In this document: piece by piece, positions 7,362-13,003 of the stretch
Layout of the letters: the number at the start of each line of letters is the position of its first letter
How positions within the stretch are numbered: the first letter of the stretch is position 1
Assembly: GCA_964624465.1 (NCBI GenBank)
Contig: CAZUZD010000168.1
Span: forward strand, 1-13,003
Origin: CAZUZD01 sp964624465
Lineage (GTDB): Bacteria > Planctomycetota > Planctomycetia > Isosphaerales > Isosphaeraceae
DNA: 13,003 nucleotides
Reading direction: 5' to 3'
Program-made: the position numbers and the translations under genes
The notes under the pieces: generated by a model
Told to the model about the DNA's origin: nothing
Database searches by the model: none
The model's input: only the letters and a program-made list of their open reading frames with translations

Positions 7362-8564
7362 TCACTCGGGGCGGGGATTCGCGGCCACCCCCGGCGCGGT
7401 CCGCGAGGTCCGGCGCCAGGTGCCCCGCTGCCGGCCGGAGATCCAGCGCCAGAATCCGGCCAGCAGGGCCAGGTTCATACTGGTGAACATCGTCGTGAGC
7501 CGCAAGGGGCGGAGCGGCTTGACGCTCGCCGGCACCCGGGTCATCACCCACGACACCAGGTAGAACAGCACCTGCACCACCAGCAGCCCCAGGTACAGCG
7601 GCTGCCGGCTCAGCAGGGCACAGCTCACCAGGGCCCCGATCATGAAGAACGGGCAGAACCAGCGCAGGATCTTGTGGGACAGGAACGAGAAGGTGAGCCA
7701 GCCGAACCGGGGGTGGAACAGCGGCGCCAGCATGCCGATGGACTGGAACCCGCCGGCGCCGATGCGGGCGCGGCGGTGGAACTCGTCCATCACCTCGGGC
7801 GCCGTCTCCTCCAGGGCGGTGGCGTCGGCCTCGTAGATCAGGCGGCAGCCGGAGCGGATCTTGGCCAGCAGGGGGATCACGAAGTCGTCGACGATCGTCT
7901 GCGGCGGGATCGGCCGGTACAGGTCCTTGCGGATGGCGTAGATCGCCCCGTTGGCGCCGAGCAGGGCGCCCAGGCGGGCCTCCTGCTTCTTGAGGAACGT
8001 CTCGTACTTCCAGTAGAGGCCGTCGGCGTTCCGCCCGGTGGTCGGGTCGGTCAGGATCAGCCGGCCCACGGCGGCGCCCACCTCGGGGTCCTCGAACCAG
8101 CGGACCAGCTTGCGGGCCGCGTCGGGGGCGATCTCGGTGTTGGCGTCGGAGAGCAGGACGATCGAGCCGCGGGCCTGGCCGATCGAGTCGTTCAGGACGG
8201 TGGCCTTGCCGCGGTTGACCGGGTAGTCCAGCAGGCGGACCCGGGGGTCGTCGAGGCTGCGGACCACGTCGGCGGTGCGGTCCTTGCTGCCATCGTTGCC
8301 GATGAGGATCTCGAAGCGGTCGGCGGGGTAGTCGGTGGTGAGGGCAATGCGGATGGTGGCCGCGATCACGTCCTCCTCGTTGTGCGCGGCGATCAGCAGC
8401 GAGGCGAACGGCCAGTCGATCCGGTCCTCGGGCGGCGGCACCAGCTTGCGGCCGAAGAGCCGGGCGGCGGTCCAGATGAGGATCGGATAGGCGACGTACG
8501 AGTAGAGGATCAGGCCCACGCACGTCCAGAAGCTGACGGCGAGGGCGGTGGACCAGGCGGGCAT
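7362..8564 (-). CDS. Membrane GT2 glycosyltransferase (PgaC/NodC-like architecture)
   Basis: A 400-residue enzyme with one or two N-terminal helices (about 8-34), a GT-A domain (about 52-275), and three to four C-terminal helices. Catalytic motifs: LLIAAHNEED (56-65), GNDGSKDRT (89-97), the metal site SDANT (139-143), GANGAIYAIRKDLY (203-216), and acidic VDDF (225-228) that would hold the catalytic base. The usual Q/R-x-x-R-W of processive synthases is replaced by RRARI (264-268), seen in some non-cellulose GT2 subfamilies. The protein therefore probably adds sugars, perhaps N-acetylhexosamine, to a growing polymer at the membrane, but processivity is uncertain. The ATG at 8562-8564 has only a weak GGA upstream. 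It lies 102 bases after the methyltransferase and just before the deacetylase-like gene. Confidence 0.9.
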   Translation of the reverse strand: MPAWSTALAVSFWTCVGLILYSYVAYPILIWTAARLFGRKLVPPPEDRIDWPFASLLIAAHNEEDVIAATIRIALTTDYPADRFEILIGNDGSKDRTADVVRSLDDPRVRLLDYPVNRGKATVLNDSIGQARGSIVLLSDANTEIAPDAARKLVRWFEDPEVGAAVGRLILTDPTTGRNADGLYWKYETFLKKQEARLGALLGANGAIYAIRKDLYRPIPPQTIVDDFVIPLLAKIRSGCRLIYEADATALEETAPEVMDEFHRRARIGAGGFQSIGMLAPLFHPRFGWLTFSFLSHKILRWFCPFFMIGALVSCALLSRQPLYLGLLVVQVLFYLVSWVMTRVPASVKPLRPLRLTTMFTSMNLALLAGFWRWISGRQRGTWRRTSRTAPGVAANPRPE

Positions 8565-8666
8565 GAGGCGCGTCCGGGAAGGGGGCTCGAGCGCGGGATC
8601 AACGGGGGCGAACGTCTGGCAAACGGCGGGCCCCCGTGGTGCCGTCCGGGGTCCGAGCCCGAGCGG

Positions 8667-9590
8667 TCAGGACTTGCGGGCCACGAAGTCGACCGAGGTG
8701 GCGCAGAGGTCGGACTCGGGATAGTTGCGGAACTCGGGGGCCACGCTCAGGTTCGGCAGCAGCTTCAGCAGGTCGGCCCGGGGCTCGGCCTTGCGCAGGA
8801 CGACGTCGAGGCCGGCCGCCTCGGCCATGGTCACGAAGTCGGAGGGGCGCAGGCGGTTCTGGTACAGCAGGCGGTTGTTCCAGAACGCCCAGTCCTTCTC
8901 GGGGATGGTCAGGTAGTTGATCGGGGTGATGCCCGAATCGAAATACGCGTAATGGTCGCCGCAGTTGACGCTGTGCACCGAGAGGCCGCCGGGGCGCAGG
9001 GTGCGCTGACTCTCGACCATGAGCCGGGCGATGATCTCGGGCGGGACGTGCTCCAGGACGCTGTTGGAGTAGACGACGTCGACCGAGGCGTCGGGCAGGC
9101 CGGTGACGGTGGCGTCGGCCGGCGCGTGGTAGACGATGCGGGCCTGCTTCAGCAGCGCCTCGGCGTCGGTGGCGACGACCAGCCGCTCGTAATCCGACTC
9201 GACCTCGGGCAGGGGGCGGTCGGAGGCCCTGGCGATGGTCGGCAGGTGCTGGCGGAGCAGGCCGAGCATCCGGAGGGTCAGGCGGTCGTCGAGGTGGCGG
9301 TTCAGGTCGTAGGTGTGGCACTCGGCCGCGCCCGCCAGCGCGAAGCAGACGGGGAGCACGGGGTGCCAGCCGGTGCCGACCTCGACGAAGCTCAGTCCCT
9401 GGGTGCTGCGGCCCAGCTCGCGGAGGTGCGAGGCAAGGATCCGCCAGTCGTCGACCTTGATCGCGACGTGGCGATCGAACTTGCGCAGGCCGCCCGCCGA
9501 GCGCTGGAGCAGATCGTTGACCTCGACTCCACCAGGCACGGCGCTGAGGGCCTTCTGGATCACGCCCTTGACTCGCCAGTTGAGTCCCAC
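8667..9590 (-). CDS. SAM-dependent methyltransferase, class I
   Basis: A 307-residue methyltransferase when started at the GTG at 9588-9590. Motif I is FVEVGTGWHP (68-77); the acidic residue after strand 2 is in CHTYDLNRHLDD (from 91); LPDASVDVVYSNSVLEHVPPE is motif II/III of Methyltransf_11-like enzymes, followed by the post-motif LRPGG. YAYFDSGITPINYL and DWAFWNNRLLYQNRLRP lie in the C-terminal half and are probably substrate-binding. The GTG is favoured by a GAGG (9600-9603) 9 bases upstream and because residues before it (the frame is open to an ATG at 9752, with another ATG at 9638) do not look coding and contain two strong hairpins. Its target is not evident; methylation of a sugar in the repeat unit is an inference from the setting. 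The DUF362 gene ends 314 bases upstream. Confidence 0.85.
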   Translation of the reverse strand: MGLNWRVKGVIQKALSAVPGGVEVNDLLQRSAGGLRKFDRHVAIKVDDWRILASHLRELGRSTQGLSFVEVGTGWHPVLPVCFALAGAAECHTYDLNRHLDDRLTLRMLGLLRQHLPTIARASDRPLPEVESDYERLVVATDAEALLKQARIVYHAPADATVTGLPDASVDVVYSNSVLEHVPPEIIARLMVESQRTLRPGGLSVHSVNCGDHYAYFDSGITPINYLTIPEKDWAFWNNRLLYQNRLRPSDFVTMAEAAGLDVVLRKAEPRADLLKLLPNLSVAPEFRNYPESDLCATSVDFVARKS

Positions 9591-9617
9591 GACCGGTTGC
9601 CTCGACTTCGGGGTAGG

Positions 9618-9635
9618 CCGGCCAGGCGAGGCCGG
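9618..9635. other. Hairpin near the methyltransferase start
   Basis: CCGGCC (9618-9623) and GGCCGG (9630-9635) form a perfect 6-bp stem with a 6-base loop. It lies about 30 bases upstream of the preferred GTG start and just inside the alternative ATG at 9638. It could fold in the mRNA leader; no terminator features follow it. Confidence 0.35.
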
Positions 9636-9698
9636 CATGAAACGTCGCGCGTCCACATCAGCGTAGGTCGGAGACGCCGCATCGGTTCCGACGCGGAT

Positions 9699-9712
9699 CC
9701 CCCGACCGGGGG
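9699..9712. other. Compact GC hairpin in the methyltransferase leader
   Basis: CCCCC (9699-9703) and GGGGG (9708-9712) pair perfectly around a 4-base loop. It is the second of two hairpins in this leader, 63 bases from the first. No T run follows on the minus strand, so intrinsic termination is unlikely. Confidence 0.35.
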
Positions 9713-9904
9713 AACGCTTCATCGCATTCAGTCGGCTTCGGACCCCCACCATCCTGGGCCGGTGGCGGTGCCGATCGGCCTCGGGGCCCCGTCCGGGTCG
9801 GGTCGGCTTCGACCGGGTCCGGGCAGGGGGGCGAGGCAGCCCCGCGCGGCGGCCACCGGGTTCGGCTCAGGGCCGATCCGGAGGCGCCGGTGCGGGTTGA
9901 TGGC

Positions 9905-10894
9905 TCAGGAGACGGCTTCGGTCTGACCCGAGCGGCCGGTCACCTTGCGGACGGCGTTGACGGCCTTGCGCATCGGGTAGAACAGGCCGTCGTTGAGTAG
10001 CAGGTTCTTGGTGAGCCAGGGGGAGCGGGCGACGTTGTTCATGAGCTTGATGGCCCAGTCCTCCACGGCCGGCTCGGCCTGGAACTTGAGCTCGTCGAAC
10101 GGGCCGTCGACCTGGATCCGGGCGGCCTCGTAGGTGCCCAGGCCCACCTTCTGGGCGTGCACGACGTGCCGGCTCGTGGCCGGGTCCAGGCTCAGCAGCC
10201 GCATGCCGGTGGCGTCGAGCGCCACGGGGTCACGGCTGGCCAGCAGGACGTTCAGGTCGATCGGGTAGCCGTTGATCGGGCCGCGGCCCTGCATGCCGAC
10301 CAGGCCGTCCATGAGCGCCAGGGTGACCGGCCGGATCTTGTTGACCTCGACGATCAGCTGGTGCAGGTGCTTGTGCAGCAGGATGCGGTCGTAGCGCGGG
10401 ATGCAGCCCCACTGGTTCTTGAGCGAGCCGGTGAAGACGGTGGTGGCGTGGGTCTTGAGGACGGGCAGGGTGACGAAGGCGTCGGCCTCGAGCCACGTCT
10501 TGGACATGCCGAAGCCCTTCATGCGGGCGTCGGGGGCGTCGACGAGCACGTCCTTCGAGAGGTTCAGGACCTTGATGCCCAGCTCGCTGGCGAGCTTGTA
10601 GACGCCGTTGTTCTCGAAGGCGGCCTCGGCCGGGTAGCGGGCGCCGTCGGACTCGACGATGGTCAGGTTCGGGGTCCGCTCCAGGAACACCTCGCAGACG
10701 GCGCGCAGGACGGGCAGCGAGGTGTTGGCGGTGTGGATCTGCTCGACGCGCTCGGTGCAGAGGTTGGGCTTGATGACGACCGACGCGCCCTCGCCGATCA
10801 CCTCCTGCCAGCGGCAGGCGTCGAGCAGCTCGCGCACGGCCGGGGCCGGCTGCTCGCGGTTGGCCTTGCGAAGATGCACCACAGACTGGGACAT
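9905..10894 (-). CDS. DUF362 family protein without ferredoxin cysteines
   Basis: A 329-residue protein with the DUF362 signatures: VVIKPNLC (39-46), IVESDGARY (79-87), PVLKTHATT (144-152), GSLKNQWGC (156-164), and LMDGLVGMQGRGP followed by an ASRDPVALD-type segment. The family's biochemical role is not established; many members carry a C-terminal 4Fe-4S ferredoxin-like domain. Here only four cysteines are visible (27, 46, 67, 164) and none form a C-x-x-C-x-x-C array, so this member is the cluster-less kind. No signal peptide or membrane segment is seen, so it is probably cytoplasmic. The ATG at 10892-10894 is chosen over a TTG four codons earlier. It is the first gene after a candidate promoter, so it may lead the transcript that carries the methyltransferase, GT2 and deacetylase-like genes. 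Confidence 0.9.
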   Translation of the reverse strand: MSQSVVHLRKANREQPAPAVRELLDACRWQEVIGEGASVVIKPNLCTERVEQIHTANTSLPVLRAVCEVFLERTPNLTIVESDGARYPAEAAFENNGVYKLASELGIKVLNLSKDVLVDAPDARMKGFGMSKTWLEADAFVTLPVLKTHATTVFTGSLKNQWGCIPRYDRILLHKHLHQLIVEVNKIRPVTLALMDGLVGMQGRGPINGYPIDLNVLLASRDPVALDATGMRLLSLDPATSRHVVHAQKVGLGTYEAARIQVDGPFDELKFQAEPAVEDWAIKLMNNVARSPWLTKNLLLNDGLFYPMRKAVNAVRKVTGRSGQTEAVS

Positions 10895-10961
10895 GGTTGG
10901 ACTCAAGCTCGGGTTCGATCTCAGGGGAGGTCGCCAGCACCCCGCCAGGGTCCGACGCCCG

Positions 10962-10982
10962 GCCCGGTGACGCGCACCGGGC
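10962..10982. other. Perfect 8-bp hairpin just after the predicted transcription start
   Basis: GCCCGGTG (10962-10969) and CACCGGGC (10975-10982) are perfect complements around a 5-base loop. It would sit close to the 5' end of the DUF362 transcript if the promoter at 10997-11024 is used. A role as an mRNA-stabilising stem or an operator is possible. It is the longest perfect hairpin noticed in the window. Confidence 0.45.
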
Positions 10983-10996
10983 TCCCACTCCAGGGT

Positions 10997-11024
10997 AGTG
11001 TACGACGGGGGATCTGTGAATCAA
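10997..11024 (-). promoter_or_regulatory. Candidate sigma-70 promoter for the DUF362 gene and genes after it
   Basis: On the minus strand TTGATT (11019-11024) and TACACT (10997-11002) are separated by 16 bases, each matching the consensus at four of six positions. The surrounding 30 bases are unusually AT-rich for this window (GATATTTGATTCACAG). Transcription would start near 10990, leaving a leader of about 95 bases that opens with the perfect hairpin. Confidence 0.4.
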
Positions 11025-11036
11025 ATATCCGCACGA

Positions 11037-11089
11037 CCACCCCGCTCCGGGTGGCTGCGATGCACCGTGTGGCCGGCACGCATCGTGCC
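11037..11089. other. Pair of hairpins after the polymerase gene
   Basis: CCACCC/GGGTGG (11037-11054, loop 6) and GGCACG/CGTGCC (11075-11089, loop 3) are both perfect 6-bp stems within the gap after the polymerase stop at 11123. The sequence following the first stem on the minus strand becomes AT-rich (ATATTTGATT) only after about 10 bases, so at best this is a weak terminator. It could insulate the polymerase gene from the DUF362 promoter. Confidence 0.3.
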
Positions 11090-11122
11090 CGCCCGCGGCG
11101 CCGGCCTGGTCCGGTTAGGATC

Positions 11123-12418
11123 TCAGCCGCCGTAGCGCACGAAGACTTTCACGAACACATACAGGAAGGCCAGGACCCCGAGCCCCACCGGAATGACCCT
11201 GGCCGAGAACTTCGGAACCGTCCGGATCGGCGCCACCACGGACACCCGGTGATAGGCACACACCAGTGCCGGCAGCAGGTACGTGGGGTTCACGTAGCAG
11301 CGCGACAGCGAGTAGATGCCGACCGCGTAGGCGCTGATGCCGGCGACCATGTACGCCTGGAGCCGCTGGGTCTCGGGGTCGGCGTAGCGGGTGTCGCGGA
11401 GGCCGTCGGTGCGGGCGGTCATGATCGAGTAGTAGAACAGGCCGGCGAAGAAGATGCCGCCGACGAGGCCCAGCTCGGTGAAGGCGTGCACGTAGGAGTT
11501 GTGGGCGTCCTGGCCCACGAACTCGTCGTAATTGTCGGCGCCGATGCCGAACAGCGGGTAGCTCCGCAGCAGCATCAGCCCCTCGTTCCAGAGGCGGATG
11601 CGGTCCTGGGCGGTGCCGGCGCCGGTGCTGATCTGGGTCTGCCGGCCACCGAAGAGCATCGCCATCAGCGGCACGACCACCACCGCCAGGCCGCTGGCCT
11701 TCCGCAGCCCGTACTTGGCGAGCATCAGGGCGTACACCCCCGCCACCACGGCCAGGAACCCGCCGCGCGACTTCGTCTCGTAGATCGCGTACAGGAACCC
11801 GACCAGCGTGCTCCCGAAGACGAGCTTCCCGATCACCGCGCCCGGCGCGAACATCCGGTACATCGAGAAGATGACGCCCGGCACCAGCATCAGCGACAGG
11901 TCGTTCGGGTCGTTGAAAATGCCCGTGCTGCGGAGCTGCCGGAACGAGTGGATCTCCCCGGTGTCCGGGTCGCGGTCCAGGCGGTCGAGCGCCTGCAGGG
12001 CGGGAATGTTCACGAACCCGTGGAAGTGCAGCAGGGCCAGGCCGGCCAGCAGGAAGATCCCGAACAGCAGCCAGCTCAGGAACGACTTGAGCCGCTGCGG
12101 GGTGTCGAGCACGCTGATGGCGATCAGGTAGTAGATGACGACCTTGCCGAACTCGACGGCATAGGTGCGGGCTTCCATGGTCCGGCCGTAGCCGGCGTGC
12201 GACAGGACCACGGCCAGCCAGATGCCCAGCACGCACACGGTGATCGGCTGCTGGAAGAACGGGCGATCCTGGAGGTGCTTGACGATCTTCTGCGCCGAGG
12301 CCGCCATGGCCAGGAGGATCAGGGACAGGTAGATCGGCACCGTTGCCAGCTCGGGGATCAGCTCCGAGGGCCGGATGAAGAACGTCAGGTTCACCAGCAG
12401 GAACAGGATCAGGTCCAA
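11123..12418 (-). CDS. Wzy/O-antigen ligase-like polysaccharide polymerase
   Basis: A 431-residue polytopic membrane protein of the O-antigen ligase/polymerase (Wzy_C, PF04932-like) type, expected to join lipid-linked repeat units in the periplasm. About ten hydrophobic helices are visible. FRQLRSTGIFNDPNDLSLML lies in the middle, ETKSRGGFLA follows, and the characteristic periplasmic loop runs RIRLWNEGLMLL, SYPLFGIGADNY, GQDAHNSYVHAFTELG, before GGIFFAGLFYYS. A start at the TTG (12416-12418, MDLILFLLVNLTFFIRPSEL) is preferred: AGGGTGA (12423-12429) stands 4 bases upstream and the first helix begins at once. The frame is open to a GTG at 12520, but those 34 residues are charged and not family-like. 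It is the first minus-strand gene in the window. Polymerase versus ligase cannot be settled from sequence; the setting favours polymerase. Confidence 0.9.
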   Translation of the reverse strand: MDLILFLLVNLTFFIRPSELIPELATVPIYLSLILLAMAASAQKIVKHLQDRPFFQQPITVCVLGIWLAVVLSHAGYGRTMEARTYAVEFGKVVIYYLIAISVLDTPQRLKSFLSWLLFGIFLLAGLALLHFHGFVNIPALQALDRLDRDPDTGEIHSFRQLRSTGIFNDPNDLSLMLVPGVIFSMYRMFAPGAVIGKLVFGSTLVGFLYAIYETKSRGGFLAVVAGVYALMLAKYGLRKASGLAVVVVPLMAMLFGGRQTQISTGAGTAQDRIRLWNEGLMLLRSYPLFGIGADNYDEFVGQDAHNSYVHAFTELGLVGGIFFAGLFYYSIMTARTDGLRDTRYADPETQRLQAYMVAGISAYAVGIYSLSRCYVNPTYLLPALVCAYHRVSVVAPIRTVPKFSARVIPVGLGVLAFLYVFVKVFVRYGG

Positions 12419-12422
12419 CGGT

Positions 12423-12429
12423 TCACCCT
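12423..12429 (-). promoter_or_regulatory. Ribosome binding site deciding a TTG start for the polymerase
   Basis: The minus strand reads AGGGTGA, of which GGTGA matches the 3' half of the extended Shine-Dalgarno, with 4 bases to the TTG at 12416-12418. No comparable site precedes the upstream GTG at 12520. Confidence 0.5.
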
Positions 12430-12597
12430 GCGGCAACGGTGGAGCGCGGCGGATCCAGGCCGGATCCCTTGCGACACAAATTCTGGTGACGAATGGGCTT
12501 CGGTCCGAGGCCCCTGCCACGACGCGACGGCCACCCCGGGCCGCCCGGCGCCGGGAGTCGTCCGACGGCGGCGGCCGCCGATCCCGGGCACGGCCTG

Positions 12598-12627
12598 ATT
12601 ATGTTCCGATGCCCGACTCGCCGGCAA
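12598..12627 (-). promoter_or_regulatory. Candidate sigma-70 promoter for the polymerase gene
   Basis: On the minus strand TTGCCG (12622-12627, four of six) and CATAAT (12598-12603, five of six) are 18 bases apart. The start would fall near 12590, giving a leader of roughly 170 bases before the TTG start. AT-rich hexamers like CATAAT are rare in this region, which adds some weight. Confidence 0.35.
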
Positions 12628-12888
12628 GAGCCGGACCGCGCCGTTCTCGCGCCGGCGCATCCACGAAATCGATCGTTCTGGATTTTTCAGACGCGGTTCT
12701 AGGCGACGCCTGTCGATCCGATAAGGCCCCGTGCTGGAACCGATGCGCGGTCGGGCCGGGCCCGGGGACGTCGCGGCCGGTGGGCTCCGCCTGCGGGCTC
12801 GCCGGCCAGGAATTCCCATCGGCTCCCGATCGGGTCGGTACCAGCCCACCGCCGTGGTCCGACGGCACCCGACACCTGGAGCGACTTC

Positions 12889-13003
12889 ATGGGCTTTCGC
12901 CATTCCCGACCCGGTGCGCGACCGACGCGTCCCGGGACCGGTGAGCCCGCGCGCGGCCGGACCCCGCCCCGCCCGGCCCCCCACCCGCGGGCGACGCCGA
13001 CCC
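12889..13003 (+). CDS. Possible N-terminus of a plus-strand gene running off the right edge
   Basis: An ATG at 12889-12891 follows GGAG with a 7-base spacer and opens a frame with no stop to the window end (38 codons). The residues (MGFRHSRPGARPTRPGTGEP onward) are Arg/Pro-rich. Large exported planctomycete proteins often begin with basic, proline-rich leaders of this kind, so this may be the start of one, but Arg/Pro-rich frames are also what GC-rich noncoding DNA gives. No domain can be seen. Confidence 0.3.
   Translation, partial: MGFRHSRPGARPTRPGTGEPARGRTPPRPAPHPRATPT
12962..12986 (-). other. G-quadruplex motif on the minus strand
   Basis: Five C runs on the plus strand (12962-12965, 12967-12970, 12972-12974, 12977-12982, 12984-12986) with 1-2 base gaps make a dense G3+ motif on the minus strand. 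It lies inside the possible plus-strand frame, where it would encode a Pro-rich segment. Short loops predict a stable structure; function is unknown. Confidence 0.4.

Larger units (their letters stand above)
9591..9904. other. Leader between the DUF362 gene and the methyltransferase
   Basis: About 314 bases without a convincing gene. It contains two perfect inverted repeats listed separately and is otherwise GC-rich. No T tract and no clear promoter were seen. If the methyltransferase starts at one of the upstream ATGs (9638 or 9752), part of this stretch would be coding. Confidence 0.4.
12419..12888. other. Intergenic region upstream of the polymerase, probably divergent
   Basis: About 470 bases with no convincing gene. 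It holds a candidate minus-strand promoter (12598-12627) and a short AT-rich stretch around 12660-12730 (CTGGATTTTTCAG). If the plus-strand frame at 12889 is real, the region serves both directions. No tRNA, terminator or repeat was recognised. Confidence 0.45.

Noticed and set aside
12419..12520. N-terminal extension of the polymerase to the GTG at 12520
   Set aside because: The extra 34 residues are charged and unlike the family, and the TTG at 12418 has a good ribosome site directly before a first membrane helix.
1907..12598. Very long plus-strand open frames (about 700-940 residues at 1907-4024, 4670-7486, 7224-9926, 10157-12598)
   Set aside because: They lie antisense to well-recognised minus-strand genes, cross several gene boundaries, and encode Gly/Arg/His/Gln/Val-rich sequence without any motif. 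In DNA this GC-rich stops are rare in the opposite frames, so these are shadows.

Overview
The window looks like part of an exopolysaccharide or capsule biosynthesis locus from a high-GC bacterium. Ten genes lie head to tail on the minus strand. Very high G+C, short gaps instead of overlaps between genes, frequent GTG/TTG starts, and the particular families present (planctomycete-style O-antigen polymerase, DUF362 protein, conserved secreted proteins) suggest a planctomycete, perhaps of the Isosphaeraceae. That assignment is inference from sequence style, not from a marker gene.

In transcription order (right to left): a Wzy/O-antigen-ligase-like membrane polymerase (11123-12418); a DUF362 protein (9905-10894); a SAM methyltransferase (8667-9590); a membrane GT2 glycosyltransferase (7362-8564); a membrane-anchored polysaccharide-deacetylase-like protein (6086-7327); a Tat-exported conserved protein of unknown function (4919-6019); a gap of about 490 bases; a second SAM methyltransferase (3822-4427); a GT39-type membrane glycosyltransferase with an unusual C-terminal extension (1952-3790); a GT2 enzyme resembling polyprenyl-phosphate sugar synthases (700-1914); and the N-terminal half of a WbpA-type nucleotide-sugar dehydrogenase cut by the left edge (1-603). 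At the far right a possible plus-strand gene begins at 12889 and runs off the window, so 12419-12888 may be a divergent promoter region.

A likely division of labour: the dehydrogenase supplies an activated uronic acid sugar; the GT2 at 700-1914 charges a polyprenyl phosphate with a hexose; the GT39 protein uses that lipid-linked sugar on the periplasmic side; the second GT2 extends or decorates the chain; the Wzy-like protein polymerises repeat units; the deacetylase-like protein, the two methyltransferases and the Tat substrate modify or handle the product. Except for the family assignments, these links are inferred from gene order. Candidate promoters precede the polymerase (12598-12627) and the DUF362 gene (10997-11024). 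No tRNA, rRNA, CRISPR array, insertion sequence or phage gene was seen.
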